Source: Streptomyces longhuiensis (GTDB lineage Bacteria; Actinomycetota; Actinomycetes; Streptomycetales; Streptomycetaceae). From it: a DNA stretch of 64,000 nucleotides. Made by a program: the position numbers and the translations under genes. Location: positions 558,001 through 622,000 of the forward strand of contig NZ_CP085173.1 in assembly GCF_020616555.1 (NCBI RefSeq), given 5' to 3'. Numbering within the stretch: position 1 is the stretch's first letter; every line of letters begins with the position of its first letter. Below the pieces are notes generated by a model. It worked only from the letters and a program-made list of their open reading frames with translations. It had not been told where the DNA came from and made no database searches. Shown here piece by piece: positions 47,297-57,031 of this stretch.

Positions 47297-47954
47297 GAAT
47301 AAGTCCTCCTGCAGAAATAGGTCTTGGTTCGAGTCCACGGCGGGCATTCCGCGAGCACTGGGCCCGGATCCTGTCGAGGCGAATGACCTCGCTCCCACCC
47401 GTGCGACGCCGGTCCCCCGGTCGATGCAACAGTGCCGGCCGGACCGTCTGTTCCCGCTACGGCCGCTTGGCCTTCTCAGGCGCGGGCGTGAGAACTCGAA
47501 CGCGGTACAGGCGCGACCTGCATCTCTCAGCACCGCTTCGGATGCTGCGGCTCAGCGAGGAACGCAACCCAGCCGTACCGGCCGGTTCGTGCGGCTGCGC
47601 GTCATCGGACGACACGAACGGCACCCGAAGCACGCTGCGCCCCGTCTCCCGCAGCCACCGCCTGGCCTCCTGGATCTCGCGCCGCCAGTAGGCGTCTTCC
47701 GGATCGGGCCGGCTGGAAGGCGCGTGCTGTCGGGCGCCCGGGAGGAGGAGGATGGGTACCTACACCACCTTGAATGTCGTGCCGGCCCCCAAGGGCCTGG
47801 AAGGCCGCACGTCATCAGGCCGCGCCGCCGGCCGGCACGCGATCTGAAGCCCGCGGCCAGGTGGTGTTCGGGAACGTTGTGCACCACCCCAGGGACGAAG
47901 CCCGACGACTACATGGCGGCCGCGCTGCATGAAGGGCATAGCACCCTCAGACGG
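47297..47954. other. non-coding stretch, possible fragment
   Basis: A minus-strand frame between about 47758 and 47458 has a protein-like segment (DPEDAYWRREIQEARRWLRETG) but no start codon or ribosome site. I cannot name a family; otherwise nothing is supported. Confidence 0.3.
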
Positions 47955-49055
47955 CTAGGGAACGTCATTCACCGTGATGCTGACCGAAGGAACGCCACCC
48001 TCGCGCATTGCGTTTCCGGCCTCCATGCCTGCCCCGTCAGCCTTCGGACGCACCAGAGTGTCGTACGGCTCGTCGGGCCCGGCAATGGCTGTGCTGTTCC
48101 CCTTGTCCCATCCGGCGCCGATTGGGATAGTCACCCAAGTGTCTGTGGCGTCGACGGTCACGTTGACCTCGAGGCCGAAGGTGCAGTCGAGTCCCGAGGC
48201 GAAGTAGACGTCGAAGGTACGAGCGTCGTTCTGTTCCATCACGACGGGATTTGCGGAAAAGCTCCGTTCGAGGGGGACCTGGGTGTCAGTGCCTACGCTG
48301 GGTACTCCGAGCTTGCGGTAACCGTCCTTCATCCGGTACGCGCGCAAGGCGTCGTACTGGCTGACGTCGAAACCCAGCACGTCCCGTTTCACGTCCTCCC
48401 CTGGCCCGCCCATGGCCGGAGGAAACACGAGAGTCCCGTGCATGTTCCGTTTGACGTCGTCGACGGTCGCTGCGACCTCGTTGCTGCAGTGCCGGTTCTT
48501 GAGGCGGAAGTCCTGAATTGTGGTCGTGTCAGCCTTGAGGGCCTTGATCGTGAACCTGACCGAGTACAAGCCGATCGGACGGCCACCGTTTGTGGTGAGC
48601 CAGTCGTTGAACCGCTGGTCCCACTCTGTGCTGTCGGCGACCTCAGGGAAGTTGTACGTGCGCTTCCGGAAGGCGAATTGGTACGCGATGCTCGGCGGCT
48701 CGCCACGGGTGACCTTGATGGGGGCCCCTTTGGCGACCCGGTCTGCCGCGGCTTTCTCTGCCTTCTCTCGGTCGTTGGTTTCCTTGTCCGCTGTCGCGCT
48801 TGTGTCACTCGATCGGTTGCCGTCCCAAGCGAGGTAGCCGGCCAGTCCACCGAACACGACCGTGGGGATGAGAGCAGCCATGATTGTCGAGTTACGCCAC
48901 CACGGGCGCTCGGGCTGAGGCTGAGGGGTGGGCGGTGCGGGCTGCGGGACTGGTCCGTACGGGGGAGGTTGAGGTGCTGGAGTGGACGTCCCGGAAGGCG
49001 GAGGCTGCGGCCCTCCAGGCGCTGGTTGAGGCGGTGGAGGCGGCTGCGAAGACAT
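47955..49055 (-). CDS. proline-rich single-span membrane protein
   Basis: A 366-residue protein starting at ATG 49055 (GGGGGA ahead). Residues 2-50 are a Pro/Gln/Gly-rich cytoplasmic tail (PPPPPQPAPGGPQPPPSG), residues about 58-76 a transmembrane helix (IMAALIPTVVFGGLAGYLA), and the remaining 290 residues an exported domain with predicted beta structure and few Cys (HCSNEVA, LDCTFG). The layout is common in actinobacterial envelope proteins; the function is unknown. Confidence 0.75.
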   Translation of the reverse strand: MSSQPPPPPQPAPGGPQPPPSGTSTPAPQPPPYGPVPQPAPPTPQPQPERPWWRNSTIMAALIPTVVFGGLAGYLAWDGNRSSDTSATADKETNDREKAEKAAADRVAKGAPIKVTRGEPPSIAYQFAFRKRTYNFPEVADSTEWDQRFNDWLTTNGGRPIGLYSVRFTIKALKADTTTIQDFRLKNRHCSNEVAATVDDVKRNMHGTLVFPPAMGGPGEDVKRDVLGFDVSQYDALRAYRMKDGYRKLGVPSVGTDTQVPLERSFSANPVVMEQNDARTFDVYFASGLDCTFGLEVNVTVDATDTWVTIPIGAGWDKGNSTAIAGPDEPYDTLVRPKADGAGMEAGNAMREGGVPSVSITVNDVP

Positions 49056-49301
49056 GAGTCCCCCGGGTATGAATCTGGCCTGAGGGATGCTGTTGTAGCA
49101 GAGCCTTATTGGGGCAGCAACGGACAGACCAGTGGGCTGTCGGGTTTCGGCCAAGCCCGTCGTGGCCGACCACTCTCCCAGTGTGGAAGTGCGCATCGAG
49201 CCCGGCCGTCTCGCCCACAGGCTGCGACCCTCGGAGTTGTCCGCAAGTGGGTGCCGTGGTCGGTGGGCGTCAGAGGAAGGCGAGCAGGACGTCCTTTCGA
49301 G

Positions 49302-49611
49302 CCCGGCGCGAAGGAGGCCCTGCAGGAGATCTACAACGTCGAGGACCGCGACCACGCCATGAAGGACCTCGAGCGCGCCAACGGCGGGAAATAGCCCAAG
49401 GCCGTGAAGAAGATCACCGATGGCGTCGACGAACTCCTCGCGTCCTACAACTTCCCCGCCGAGCACCGGGCGCACCTGCGCACCACCAGCCCGATCGGGT
49501 CCACTTTCAGCACGGTTGAGACTCCGGACCAAGATCACCCGAAGCCAGGGCAGCCCGACCGCCGCGCTGGCCAGGGTCTGCAAACTCACCGGGTCCGCCC
49601 AGGCCCGCTTG
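49302..49611 (+). pseudogene. IS256-family transposase C-terminal remnant
   Basis: One frame reads KEALQEIYNVEDRDHA...TAG...[40 protein letters not shown], then a shifted frame continues [31 protein letters not shown]. This matches the end of mutator-type (IS256) transposases (ALTEIYNAEDR...FPAEHW.HLRTTNPIESTFATVRLRTK). There is an internal stop at 49392-49394 and a frameshift near 49512, and the N-terminal two thirds is missing. No inverted repeats seen. Confidence 0.8.
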
Positions 49612-49635
49612 AAACACGATCACCGCACACCACCC

Positions 49636-49780
49636 GAAAGCCTGCTTGCCTTCGGCCACCTCCGGGTTGTGCTGGATGTACGTGGCGCCCACGTACATCT
49701 CCAAGGCCTCCGCAGGACGGCACTGATTGAACATCAAGTCGTAGAAAGCAAAGCTGGGCGTGAGAACGTGGTAGAAGGCG
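49636..49780 (-). pseudogene. SnoaL/NTF2-like protein fragment
   Basis: The minus strand reads [20 protein letters not shown] then [17 protein letters not shown], the conserved N-terminal third of SnoaL-like (NTF2-fold) proteins. Homology ends at 49636, about 25 bases from the end of the IS256 remnant, suggesting the gene was cut by the insertion. Confidence 0.7.
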
Positions 49781-49810
49781 GAACGCCGGGGCCTTTTGGA
49801 TCAGGCTGGA

Positions 49811-50302
49811 TCAAAAGTGCGTGGTGATCCCGGAGCTCCGGCGCAGTTGTGCCATGTCGTGCCGATCGCGTTCCGACGGCTCGTATCCCTGGTGGAAATA
49901 GACCTGCTGCTCGGCCGACAAGCACGGGACGGAACATCCCTTGATGATGCCGGTCACAAAACACGAGCGGGGGTAGGTGAAAGGGCGCTGCGGTTCGGGT
50001 GATGCCTGCATTGCTGAGCCGTCGTCGGCAAACACCAGCGGGTGAAGGTCGATCTCCCGTCCGTCCGCAGCTGCCATGACGAATCGGATGGGTCTCCAAT
50101 CCACGCTCTCCGCGAAGCCCGCCTCACCAAGGGCCCTCAACGCAGCGGCTTCCTGGTCTTGCCGGTGCATCAAGTCCAGATCGCGGTGGTCTCGGGTCTG
50201 TTCGCCGAGCAGAGCATCGATCCCCCACCTTCCCCCGATCCAGACGTCAACGTTCGCCCGTCGCAGCAGAGTTAGAACAAACTGCACGTCGTCAGCTGTC
50301 AT
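49811..50302 (-). CDS. Lnu(A)-like lincosamide nucleotidyltransferase family protein
   Basis: A 163-residue protein, about the length of LnuA (161). It aligns along its whole length from memory: ADDVQFVLTLLRRANVDVWIGGRWGIDALLGEQ, RDHRDLDLM (metal-binding Asp pair), IDLHPLVFADDGSAMQASPE, CLSAEQQVYFHQGYE. The nucleotidyltransferase motif, usually GGWGVD, reads GGRWGID here. It would adenylylate a lincosamide hydroxyl; activity on lincomycin or another substrate is unproven. ATG 50302 follows an in-frame GTG. Confidence 0.8.
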   Translation of the reverse strand: MTADDVQFVLTLLRRANVDVWIGGRWGIDALLGEQTRDHRDLDLMHRQDQEAAALRALGEAGFAESVDWRPIRFVMAAADGREIDLHPLVFADDGSAMQASPEPQRPFTYPRSCFVTGIIKGCSVPCLSAEQQVYFHQGYEPSERDRHDMAQLRRSSGITTHF

Positions 50303-50515
50303 CACCCGACGCAGACTAGAAGCGTCTGTCTGTGGCAGCGAACGAATTCCGTGCCCCCTGGTACGTCGTAGACAGCACAGCCGGCCTCTACGGGTGTGTG
50401 CGCTCGTTAGCCGCGCGGGTGCCGCACGCCCACTGTGGGGGCGAGCTGGGAGTAACGCGGTGTGCGGCCCCGGTGCTGACCGGGCCCGCACACCGTGCTC
50501 TCAGCAGGCAGACAG

Positions 50516-50760
50516 TCAACGTCCGCCGCCACCGCCCCCGCCGCCGCCGTAGCCGCCGCCACCGCCGCCGCCGTCGCCGCCCCCGCCGCCGCCGTAGCCA
50601 CCGCCACCGCCGCCGTCGCCGCCACCGCCGTAGCCGCCACCACCGCCGCCGTAGCCACCGCCACCGCCGCCGTAGCCACCGCCGCCGTGGTCACCGCCAC
50701 CGCCGTAGCCACCGCCGCCATAGCCGCCGCCACCGTAGTTGCCACGACCGTAGTCACCGC
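50516..50760. repeat. GGY/poly-Gly coding microsatellite
   Basis: The 3' half of the Gly-rich gene is a CCGCCG/CCACCG-type imperfect trinucleotide repeat encoding GYGGGGGG units, followed by repeats of a unit encoding YNDYGRGG (about 50745-50820). Confidence 0.85.
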
Positions 50761-51094
50761 GACCGTAGTCGTTGTAGCCACCGCGACCGTAGTCGTTGTA
50801 GCCACGGCGACCGTAGTCGTTGAAGTAGACGCGACCGTAGTCGTTGTAGTTGTAGTAGTTGCGACCGTAGCCACTGTGCCGGTAGTGGCCGTAGTAGTCA
50901 CAACGGTTGAACTTCCAGCTCCAGTGCCAGTTCCAGCCGCGGTTGTAGCAATCCCAGTAGCTGGAGTTGTAGTGGTTCGAGCCCGAGTTGGTCGAGGCCG
51001 AGGCCGTCCCCGCTGCGCCGATCGCGGCGCCACCAGCCATCAGAACGCCAGTGGCAGTCACCGCGACGACGCGCTTCACGCGAAGTGCTCGCAT
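50516..51094 (-). CDS. secreted Gly/Tyr-rich low-complexity protein
   Basis: A 192-residue protein from ATG 51094 (GGGAG ahead) with a signal peptide (VVAVTATGVLMAGGAAIGAAGTASA). The mature N-terminal part is Asn/Tyr/Trp-rich (NHYNSSYWDCYNRGWNWHW), followed by YNDYGRGG-type repeats (about 95-120) and a tail of more than 60 residues of GGGGYGGGG repeats ending in poly-Gly-Arg. Such composition resembles amyloid- or silk-like structural proteins; the role here is unknown. Two Cys are present in the N-terminal part. The repeats make the DNA prone to slippage. Confidence 0.82.
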   Translation of the reverse strand: MRALRVKRVVAVTATGVLMAGGAAIGAAGTASASTNSGSNHYNSSYWDCYNRGWNWHWSWKFNRCDYYGHYRHSGYGRNYYNYNDYGRVYFNDYGRRGYNDYGRGGYNDYGRGDYGRGNYGGGGYGGGGYGGGGDHGGGGYGGGGGGYGGGGGGYGGGGDGGGGGGYGGGGGGDGGGGGGGYGGGGGGGGGR

Positions 51095-51382
51095 GAGCCC
51101 ATTCTCCCTTCCATCGTCTCGCGCACCCGAACGCGAGATGGATGGCCGCGCACGCAAGAAGGACAGGGCGCGCGGTCGAAATGTCACCGCTCTGGAAATT
51201 GAAAGACACGCCGTGGCCGTTGCCATCCACCGGCTGTGCCGGCCATGTACGGTCCACACGCGAACCCCGCAGCAGAAGCACTGTCCACCGCGAGAAGACT
51301 TCGCCGATGTGGCGCGTCCCGGGTTGCGGTCTCACTGGTAAACGCTACTCCCTATTCACTCCACGTCATCTTGAGCGGGCAA

Positions 51383-52897
51383 TCATCTCGGCACCGAATC
51401 CGGTCGATCGGCTCGAGCGACGCCCTCACAGCGGGCAAACCTGCTGGTGGCACAGCCTTGTGAGCACTCACCTGACGTTCCGGCCAGCCACCTCGGCACA
51501 GCCGGGCCGGTGCGACGCACGCCGCTCGCCTGACCTGCCGCGACCATGGAGGGCTCCGCGCACCGCATGTGACAGGCGTAGCGAGTGGGGGGATGCTCGC
51601 CACATCGCAACCGTCGAGGGCTGAGGATGTTCATCCGCGCGGCCGGGGTGTGGACACAGGGATCCGCATCCGAGCTGCGGGGCGGATGTTCTGCTCGCGT
51701 GCCGTTGACGGCGGCGTTTCGCGCGGACGCGTATCGGCACGTTCCTCGGCCGGATGGCCGTTGGGGTGTGGGTGGAGCGGGTGGCGGGGCGGGGACGCGT
51801 TCGATGATGAGCAGCGCGATGTCGTCGTTGAGCTGCCCGCCGGTGTGGACGAGCAGGTCTCTGTGGATGTGGCGCAGCAAGGAGTCGGGGCCGGCCACGG
51901 GGAACGAGGCGACCCGCTCGGCGAGCGGGTAGAACGCACCGGTGGGTGAGCGGGCTTCGATGACTCCATCGGTACAGAGAACCAGGCAGTCACCAGGAGT
52001 GAAGGCGAAGCGGTCAGTGCGCAGAACCGGCGCGGACAGCGCACCCGTCCCCAGGGGCGGTGCGGGGTGGCGCGACGGCAGCTTCGTGACCTGGCGCTCG
52101 CGCACCAGCAGTGGCGGTGGATGGCCGCAGCTCTTCATCTCCGCGTGCGGGCCATCGTCCGGGATGTCCAGCACGAGGGCGGTGACGAAGTGCTCCCCGG
52201 CGTCGCGTTCGGTAGCGGCGACCTCTTCCAGGTTCCGGCTGACGCTGTCCTCCATGGCTGCCACCAAGTCGGTCAGTGCGGTCTGCCGGTGAGCGCCCCT
52301 CGCGGAACGCTCCGAGCACCACCGCCGCCTTACCGATCGAGGCGAGACCCTTGCCGCGTACGTCGCCGCAGACCGCGCGGGTGCTGGGGTGAGCGGTGCG
52401 GGCGAAGGCAAGGAGGTCGCCCCCGATCTTGGTCTCGTCCTCCGCCGCCAGATACAGCCACTCCACACGCAGCGGCCCCACTCTGGGGGGTGAGGGTTTC
52501 AGCAGCACCAGCTGCGCCGTCTCGGACACCGACCGCACACGGTTGAGCTGCCGGCTGCGCCGCTCCCGCGCACGACAGAAGATCACGATCAGCACGGACA
52601 GCACAGTGAGCGAGACGATCTGCGAGATGTGACTGGACGTCCCGAACCCACCGTGCAGCACCCCAACGATCATCTGGGCGGCCACAGCCAGGGCGCCGAC
52701 CAGGGCAGTGAGCCGAGGTCCCGCGACGGAGGCGATCAGGGCCGGTGCGATGACGAGTAGCGGGCCCAGGTGGACATCCGGCGGGAGTGGACGTCCACAA
52801 CGGTGATCACCACGATCAGAGCGAACGGAAAGACCACCAGAACGCGGCCCGACGGCCGCTCCAGGAGGCGATCCACCGACCATCGCCGGAGTCTCAC
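51383..52897 (-). pseudogene. membrane PP2C/SpoIIE-type phosphatase, twice frameshifted
   Basis: Paralog of the PP2C gene at 18.3 kb. Read from GTG near 52897, the first frame gives RLLERPSGRVLVVFPFALIV then fails at about 52785 (one base missing in TCCCGCCGG). The second frame gives PPDVHLGPLLVIAPALIAS, three membrane helices and IGGDLLAFA...GDVRGKG...AAVVLGAFREG, then shifts at about 52300 (one extra G in GAGGGGCGC). The third frame gives SCGHPPPLLV, LVLCTDGVIEARSPTGAFYPL and NDDIALLIIERV, and runs past the usual domain end (about 51790) for another 135 codons, implying the original stop was lost. Confidence 0.82.
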
Positions 52898-53119
52898 ACA
52901 CCGAATTTTGTACCCGCGCAACGCGCTCGCCCCGCCGGACACGCTGCCCCTCGAAGGGGTTCGCACCCGCCCCCACCTGTGCGAACACCAAACACGGACA
53001 GCAACCGCATTGCCGTGGCAGGACCACGTGCAGGCGGCTGAGGACCTTGCTGACCACAGCCGCCGCAACCGGTCTCCAGCCTCTTCTCGTGCTGGAACCG
53101 TCGGCCGAAGTCCCCGGCC

Positions 53120-54958
53120 TCAGCCGAGGGCGCGGTCGAGGTTGAAGGCCGCGCTGATCAGGGACAGGTGGGTGAACGCCTGCGGGAAGTTGCCCTGTTG
53201 CTCACCGGTGCGGCCGATCTCCTCGGCGTACAGGCCGAGATGGTTGGCGTAGGTAAGCATCTTCTCGAACGCCAGCCGGGCCTCGTCGAGCCGGCCGGCC
53301 CGGACCAGTGACTCGACGTACCAGAAGGAGCAGATGGAAAAGGTTCCCTCGTCGCCGCGCAGTCCGTCGGGGCTGACCTGCGGGTCGTAACGGTAAACGA
53401 GGGAATCGGAGACCAGGTCCTCGGTGAGGGCGTCCAAGGTGGACAGCCACTTCGGGTCGGTGGGCGCGATGAACTTGGCGAGCGGCATCATCAGCACGGA
53501 GGCGTCGAGCACGTCGGCGTCCTCGTACTGTACGAAGGCGCTCCGACGCTCCGACCAGCCGTGGTCCATGATCCGTCGGTAGATGGTGTCCCTGACCTGG
53601 CGCCAGCGGCGATGGTCGGCGGGCAGCCCTCGGCGGTTGGCGAGACGGATGGCCCGCTCGATCGCGACCCAGCACATCAGCTGCGAGTACAGGAAGTTCT
53701 TGCGGCCGCCGCGGGTCTCCCAGACCCCCTCGTCGGGCTGGTCCCAGTTGTCGCACACCCAGTCGACCAACTGGCACAGGTCGTCCCACTGCCCGCTGGA
53801 GATGGGCTGCGCCCACTTGTCGTAGAGGTAGACGGAGTCGATGAGGGCGCCGTAGATGTCGAGCTGGAGCTGGTCGGCGGCTGCGTTGCCGACCCGGACC
53901 GGCGCGGAACCCTGGTATCCCTCCAGGTGGGACAGCGCGCGTTCGGGCAGGTCGCAGCGGCCGTCGATGCCGTACATGATCTGGAGCGGCCCGGAGCCGG
54001 CGCCGTCACCGGGGCCGATGTGCGTCATCAGGAAGTTCATGAAGGCCTCGGCCTCCCCGCTGAAGCCGAGCCTGAGCAGCGCGTAGACGGCGAAGGCCGC
54101 GTCGCGGACCCACACGTAGCGGTAGTCCCAGTTGCGCTCGCCGCCGAGCTGCTCGGGCAGGCTGGTGGTGGGTGCGGCGACGATGGCGCCGGTCGGGGCA
54201 TAGGTGAGGAGCTTCAGGGTGAGAGCGGAGCGATGCACCATCTCGCGCCAGCGGCCTCGGTAGCGCGACTCGTGCAGCCAGTGCCGCCAGTAGGAGACGG
54301 TGGCGTTGAACTCGTGCTCGGCCTCGGCATGGGCGCAGCCGCGCGGCATCACGTGATCGTCGAGCTGGTCGAGGGCGAACACCGCCGTCTCCCCCTCCCC
54401 CAGCTTGAAGTCGGCCCACGCGTCGCCGCCGCCGCTCTCCATCGCGACGGTGGACGTGAGCGCCAGGGAGCGCTCCGGGGACTCGAAGAGGATCATGCCG
54501 TCCAGGGACCGCAGGGTGTGCGGATCGGCGCCATAGTTGAACCGCGGGGCGATCAGGGACCGGAACGGCACGGTGCCGCGCACACACACCACGCGCCGGA
54601 TCAGCCGGTGCCGGCACCCCTCGCCCGAGCCGTCACAACAAACGGGCATGAAGTCCTGCACCTCGCCGACGCCCTCCTCGGTGAAGAAGCGGGTGATCAG
54701 GACGTTGGTGTCGGGGAAGTAGAACTGCTTGGTGCGAGCGGGTACGGCGGCGGCCAGCTCGAAGCGGCCACCGCGCTCGGCGTCGAGGATCGCCGCGAAC
54801 ACGCTCGGTGAGTCGAAGGAGGGGCAGCAGTACCAGTCGATCGTGCCGTTGGTGCCTACCAGGGCCACACTGCGCAGGTCACCGATGAGTCCGTGCTCGG
54901 CGATCGGCAGGTAGCGGGGGCTTTGGGACCGGTGCTGCTCGAAGGATGTCTCGGCCAT
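53120..54958 (-). CDS. GH15 family glucoamylase/trehalase-type hydrolase
   Basis: A 612-residue cytoplasmic protein. Residues about 14-200 form the N-terminal beta domain seen in actinobacterial GH15 proteins ([33 protein letters not shown]). The (alpha/alpha)6 barrel carries [23 protein letters not shown] (substrate site), and catalytic Glu candidates lie in [10 protein letters not shown] and [14 protein letters not shown]. Activity on starch-like oligosaccharides or trehalose is expected for the family. ATG 54958 with GGAGG upstream. It is divergent from a small plus-strand gene. Confidence 0.9.
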   Translation of the reverse strand: MAETSFEQHRSQSPRYLPIAEHGLIGDLRSVALVGTNGTIDWYCCPSFDSPSVFAAILDAERGGRFELAAAVPARTKQFYFPDTNVLITRFFTEEGVGEVQDFMPVCCDGSGEGCRHRLIRRVVCVRGTVPFRSLIAPRFNYGADPHTLRSLDGMILFESPERSLALTSTVAMESGGGDAWADFKLGEGETAVFALDQLDDHVMPRGCAHAEAEHEFNATVSYWRHWLHESRYRGRWREMVHRSALTLKLLTYAPTGAIVAAPTTSLPEQLGGERNWDYRYVWVRDAAFAVYALLRLGFSGEAEAFMNFLMTHIGPGDGAGSGPLQIMYGIDGRCDLPERALSHLEGYQGSAPVRVGNAAADQLQLDIYGALIDSVYLYDKWAQPISSGQWDDLCQLVDWVCDNWDQPDEGVWETRGGRKNFLYSQLMCWVAIERAIRLANRRGLPADHRRWRQVRDTIYRRIMDHGWSERRSAFVQYEDADVLDASVLMMPLAKFIAPTDPKWLSTLDALTEDLVSDSLVYRYDPQVSPDGLRGDEGTFSICSFWYVESLVRAGRLDEARLAFEKMLTYANHLGLYAEEIGRTGEQQGNFPQAFTHLSLISAAFNLDRALG

Positions 54959-55154
54959 CTGAGGCCTCCCCGGTCTGGTGTGCGGGCTGCTTCCAGCTTA
55001 GGAGCGAGTGAGGCGCCGCGGCGTGCGCAGGCGCTCCTGGCCACGCCGTACCGGCCTCCGGATGCAGGGTGCGCCGAGGCGGGCAATGGTGAGAGTGTGC
55101 CCCGTTCTGCGGTACCGGCACGGATGCGGTCATCCGGGCCGATGAGGAGGCAAC

Positions 55155-55361
55155 ATGTCTACGTCAGCACCCGAAGAGTCTTGGTCGGCCGACAACCGCC
55201 GCACCCCGGACGCCTTGCTTCACTCCGCTCCCTCCAGGGATGTCACGCCTCAGGACCTGGTGATGGCGACGGGCAGGGACGTCACGCCTGCGAGCCTCGA
55301 CTGGGCCCGCCGCAAGCTGGAAGCCGAGGGGGCGGCGGCGGTCGAGAAGCTGCTGCCCTAG
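55155..55361 (+). CDS. small conserved hypothetical protein
   Basis: A 68-residue protein with a strong GAGGAGG site before its ATG. It contains two similar segments, SRDVTPQDLVMATG and GRDVTPASLDWARRKL, and a C-terminal helix (EAEGAAAVEKLLP). No signal or membrane segment. Divergent from the GH15 gene with 196 bases between starts. Function unknown. Confidence 0.7.
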   Translation: MSTSAPEESWSADNRRTPDALLHSAPSRDVTPQDLVMATGRDVTPASLDWARRKLEAEGAAAVEKLLP

Positions 55362-55402
55362 AAGAGCACCTTGCACCGTTGAGGTCGTGTTCGGTGCGGG
55401 GG

Positions 55403-55546
55403 TCAGGTGTTGCGCAAGCGCGGAGCGGATTCACGGGTCCGTCGTCGACTCATGAGGTCGATCATCGCGACGTGGATCATGGCTTCGAAGGGGTGGGGGT
55501 GGGTTTCGTAGTCGCGGGCGAAGCGGGCTCCCAAGCGAGAGTCGGC
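55403..55546 (-). pseudogene. IS5-type transposase C-terminal remnant
   Basis: The minus strand reads LGARFARDYETHPHPFEAMIHVAMIDLMSRRRTRE before a stop at 55403, typical of the last 40-50 residues of IS5-group DDE transposases. Only the end is present; upstream homology is not clear. Confidence 0.6.
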
Positions 55547-55960
55547 GACAAGCGACATTCAAACCACGGCTGGGCTACCTGGTCGAGCACGAGGGTGCCA
55601 ACCGTGCGCGTCCCCCTGCATCAACCACCATGATCGGCCCACAGTTCGTCCCCCGCTCACCGCTGGCAGCACGGTAGACCCTGAAGCTCGGTGCACACCC
55701 GGCCAACATCGGGCAGACCGGGGAAGAGCAGCGACAGGTCCTGGCCGACCCCGAAGGCAATGAGTTCCGTACGCTCAGGGCCCGCCTTGCCCCACTGCGA
55801 TAGCAGCGATGCAGGTGAGGTCTCTGGTGGCGGGGTCATCGACCGGGCAGGAGCTCACCGGCTGGCCGAGCCGTGCAGACTGCCCGAGCTGGGCGGCGCC
55901 GCGGTTGTCGGCGATCTTGCATCGCCGCCGCACTGCGCCCAGCACCGGCCGGGCCGCGTC
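55547..55960. other. non-coding stretch
   Basis: May contain further decayed transposase DNA; a minus-strand frame at 55657-55839 is protein-like but unidentifiable. No supported gene. Confidence 0.3.
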
Positions 55961-57031
55961 CTACGTGCCTTCTTCGTCCTGGCCATCCTCGAAGACGAAG
56001 AGCGGTTTTGCGCCATGTGCGGGTGCTTCGGCGAACGAGATGGCTTCAGTGAAGCGTTCGAGCGGGAACGGCTTGCCTTGGGGGATGCTCAGCACTTCAT
56101 CAGCGACGAGGCTGCGGACCTCGGACAGTGCGCGCAGCGCATCCGCAGGTGAGGCAGCCCCGAACCAGCGGTTCAGCCAGAAGCCGCGGACTGCTTTGGT
56201 CTCGTAGATGACCGAGCGTGCGAGCAGCGGGATCGTCAGCGCTGCCGGGTCAGTCTGCCGATGGGTGGAGAGCGCGCCGTAGACCACGACCACTCCTCCC
56301 GGAGCCAATGCCTGGGACACCTGGGCACCAACGTCACCCGCGACGCAGTCGGTGGCCTTGCGCACGCCGGCCGGTCCTGCAATCTCAGCCACGCGCTGCA
56401 ACAGGTCCTCGTCCTCTGTGCAGATGACCTCGTCACCACCAAGCGCCTTGATCTCCTCGACGGCAGCGCGCCGCCGCACGACATTGATCGTGCGAATACC
56501 CAGATGCCTGGCCAGCTGAATGACAAGCCGGCCGACAGTGGAGCCCGCGGCCGTCTGCAACAACCATTCACCAGGCTGTACGTCGAGTTCGCGAGTCACC
56601 AGTAGCAGCGCGGTCAACGGGTTGACGGCGAGCTGGCAGGCGCTGGAGTCGCTCAGGTCTTCGGGGACCGGCAGGAGCCTTCGTGTATCGGCGACTAGGT
56701 ATTCCTGCCAAGTGCCGGCCACATGCGGCCCGGGTACCGCCGGGACAGCAACGGCCACCACGCGCTCACCGGTCTTCAGTCCCTCGGTATCCGGGCCCAG
56801 GGCCTCGATACGGCCCACGCACTCCATGTGACCCCCGACAGCGGGAAACTCGGGGGAGAAACCGTAGCGGCCACGCAGCACGTGCAGATCACTGGCGTGA
56901 ATCGGAGTCGCCTTGACGCGGATCAACGCCTGCCCGGCTTCTGGCGTGGGAACAGGACGGGATTCCAGCCGCAGGACATCGGCCGGCTCGCCAACCTTTC
57001 CGGCTACGAGCGCGCGCATGGATTGCGGCAT
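55961..57031 (-). CDS. MDR-family zinc-independent oxidoreductase (quinone/enoyl reductase type)
   Basis: A 356-residue NADPH-dependent medium-chain dehydrogenase/reductase. The N-terminal GroES-like domain reads MRALVAGKVGEPADVLRLESRPVPTPEAGQALIRV; the Rossmann domain has LLQTAAGSTVGRLVIQLARHLG (coenzyme loop AAGSTVG). Structural-zinc cysteines are absent. The overall pattern, including PIHASDL and GVVVVYGALS, is closest to the enoyl-reductase (ETR/MECR) branch. ATG 57031 with ACGAGG upstream. Substrate unknown. Confidence 0.87.
   Translation of the reverse strand: MPQSMRALVAGKVGEPADVLRLESRPVPTPEAGQALIRVKATPIHASDLHVLRGRYGFSPEFPAVGGHMECVGRIEALGPDTEGLKTGERVVAVAVPAVPGPHVAGTWQEYLVADTRRLLPVPEDLSDSSACQLAVNPLTALLLVTRELDVQPGEWLLQTAAGSTVGRLVIQLARHLGIRTINVVRRRAAVEEIKALGGDEVICTEDEDLLQRVAEIAGPAGVRKATDCVAGDVGAQVSQALAPGGVVVVYGALSTHRQTDPAALTIPLLARSVIYETKAVRGFWLNRWFGAASPADALRALSEVRSLVADEVLSIPQGKPFPLERFTEAISFAEAPAHGAKPLFVFEDGQDEEGT

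Noticed and set aside
47295..49394. A 699-codon plus-strand frame opposite the proline-rich membrane protein
   Set aside because: Only its last 30 codons (IS256 fragment) have homology; the rest is antisense shadow.
50495..51202. Ala/Val/Thr-rich repeat protein on the plus strand
   Set aside because: It is the reverse complement of the Gly/Tyr-rich secreted protein gene, which has a signal peptide and ribosome site.
55657..55839. 60-codon minus-strand frame (MTPPPETSPASLLSQWGKAG...)
   Set aside because: No ribosome site or recognisable family; located in transposon-scarred DNA.
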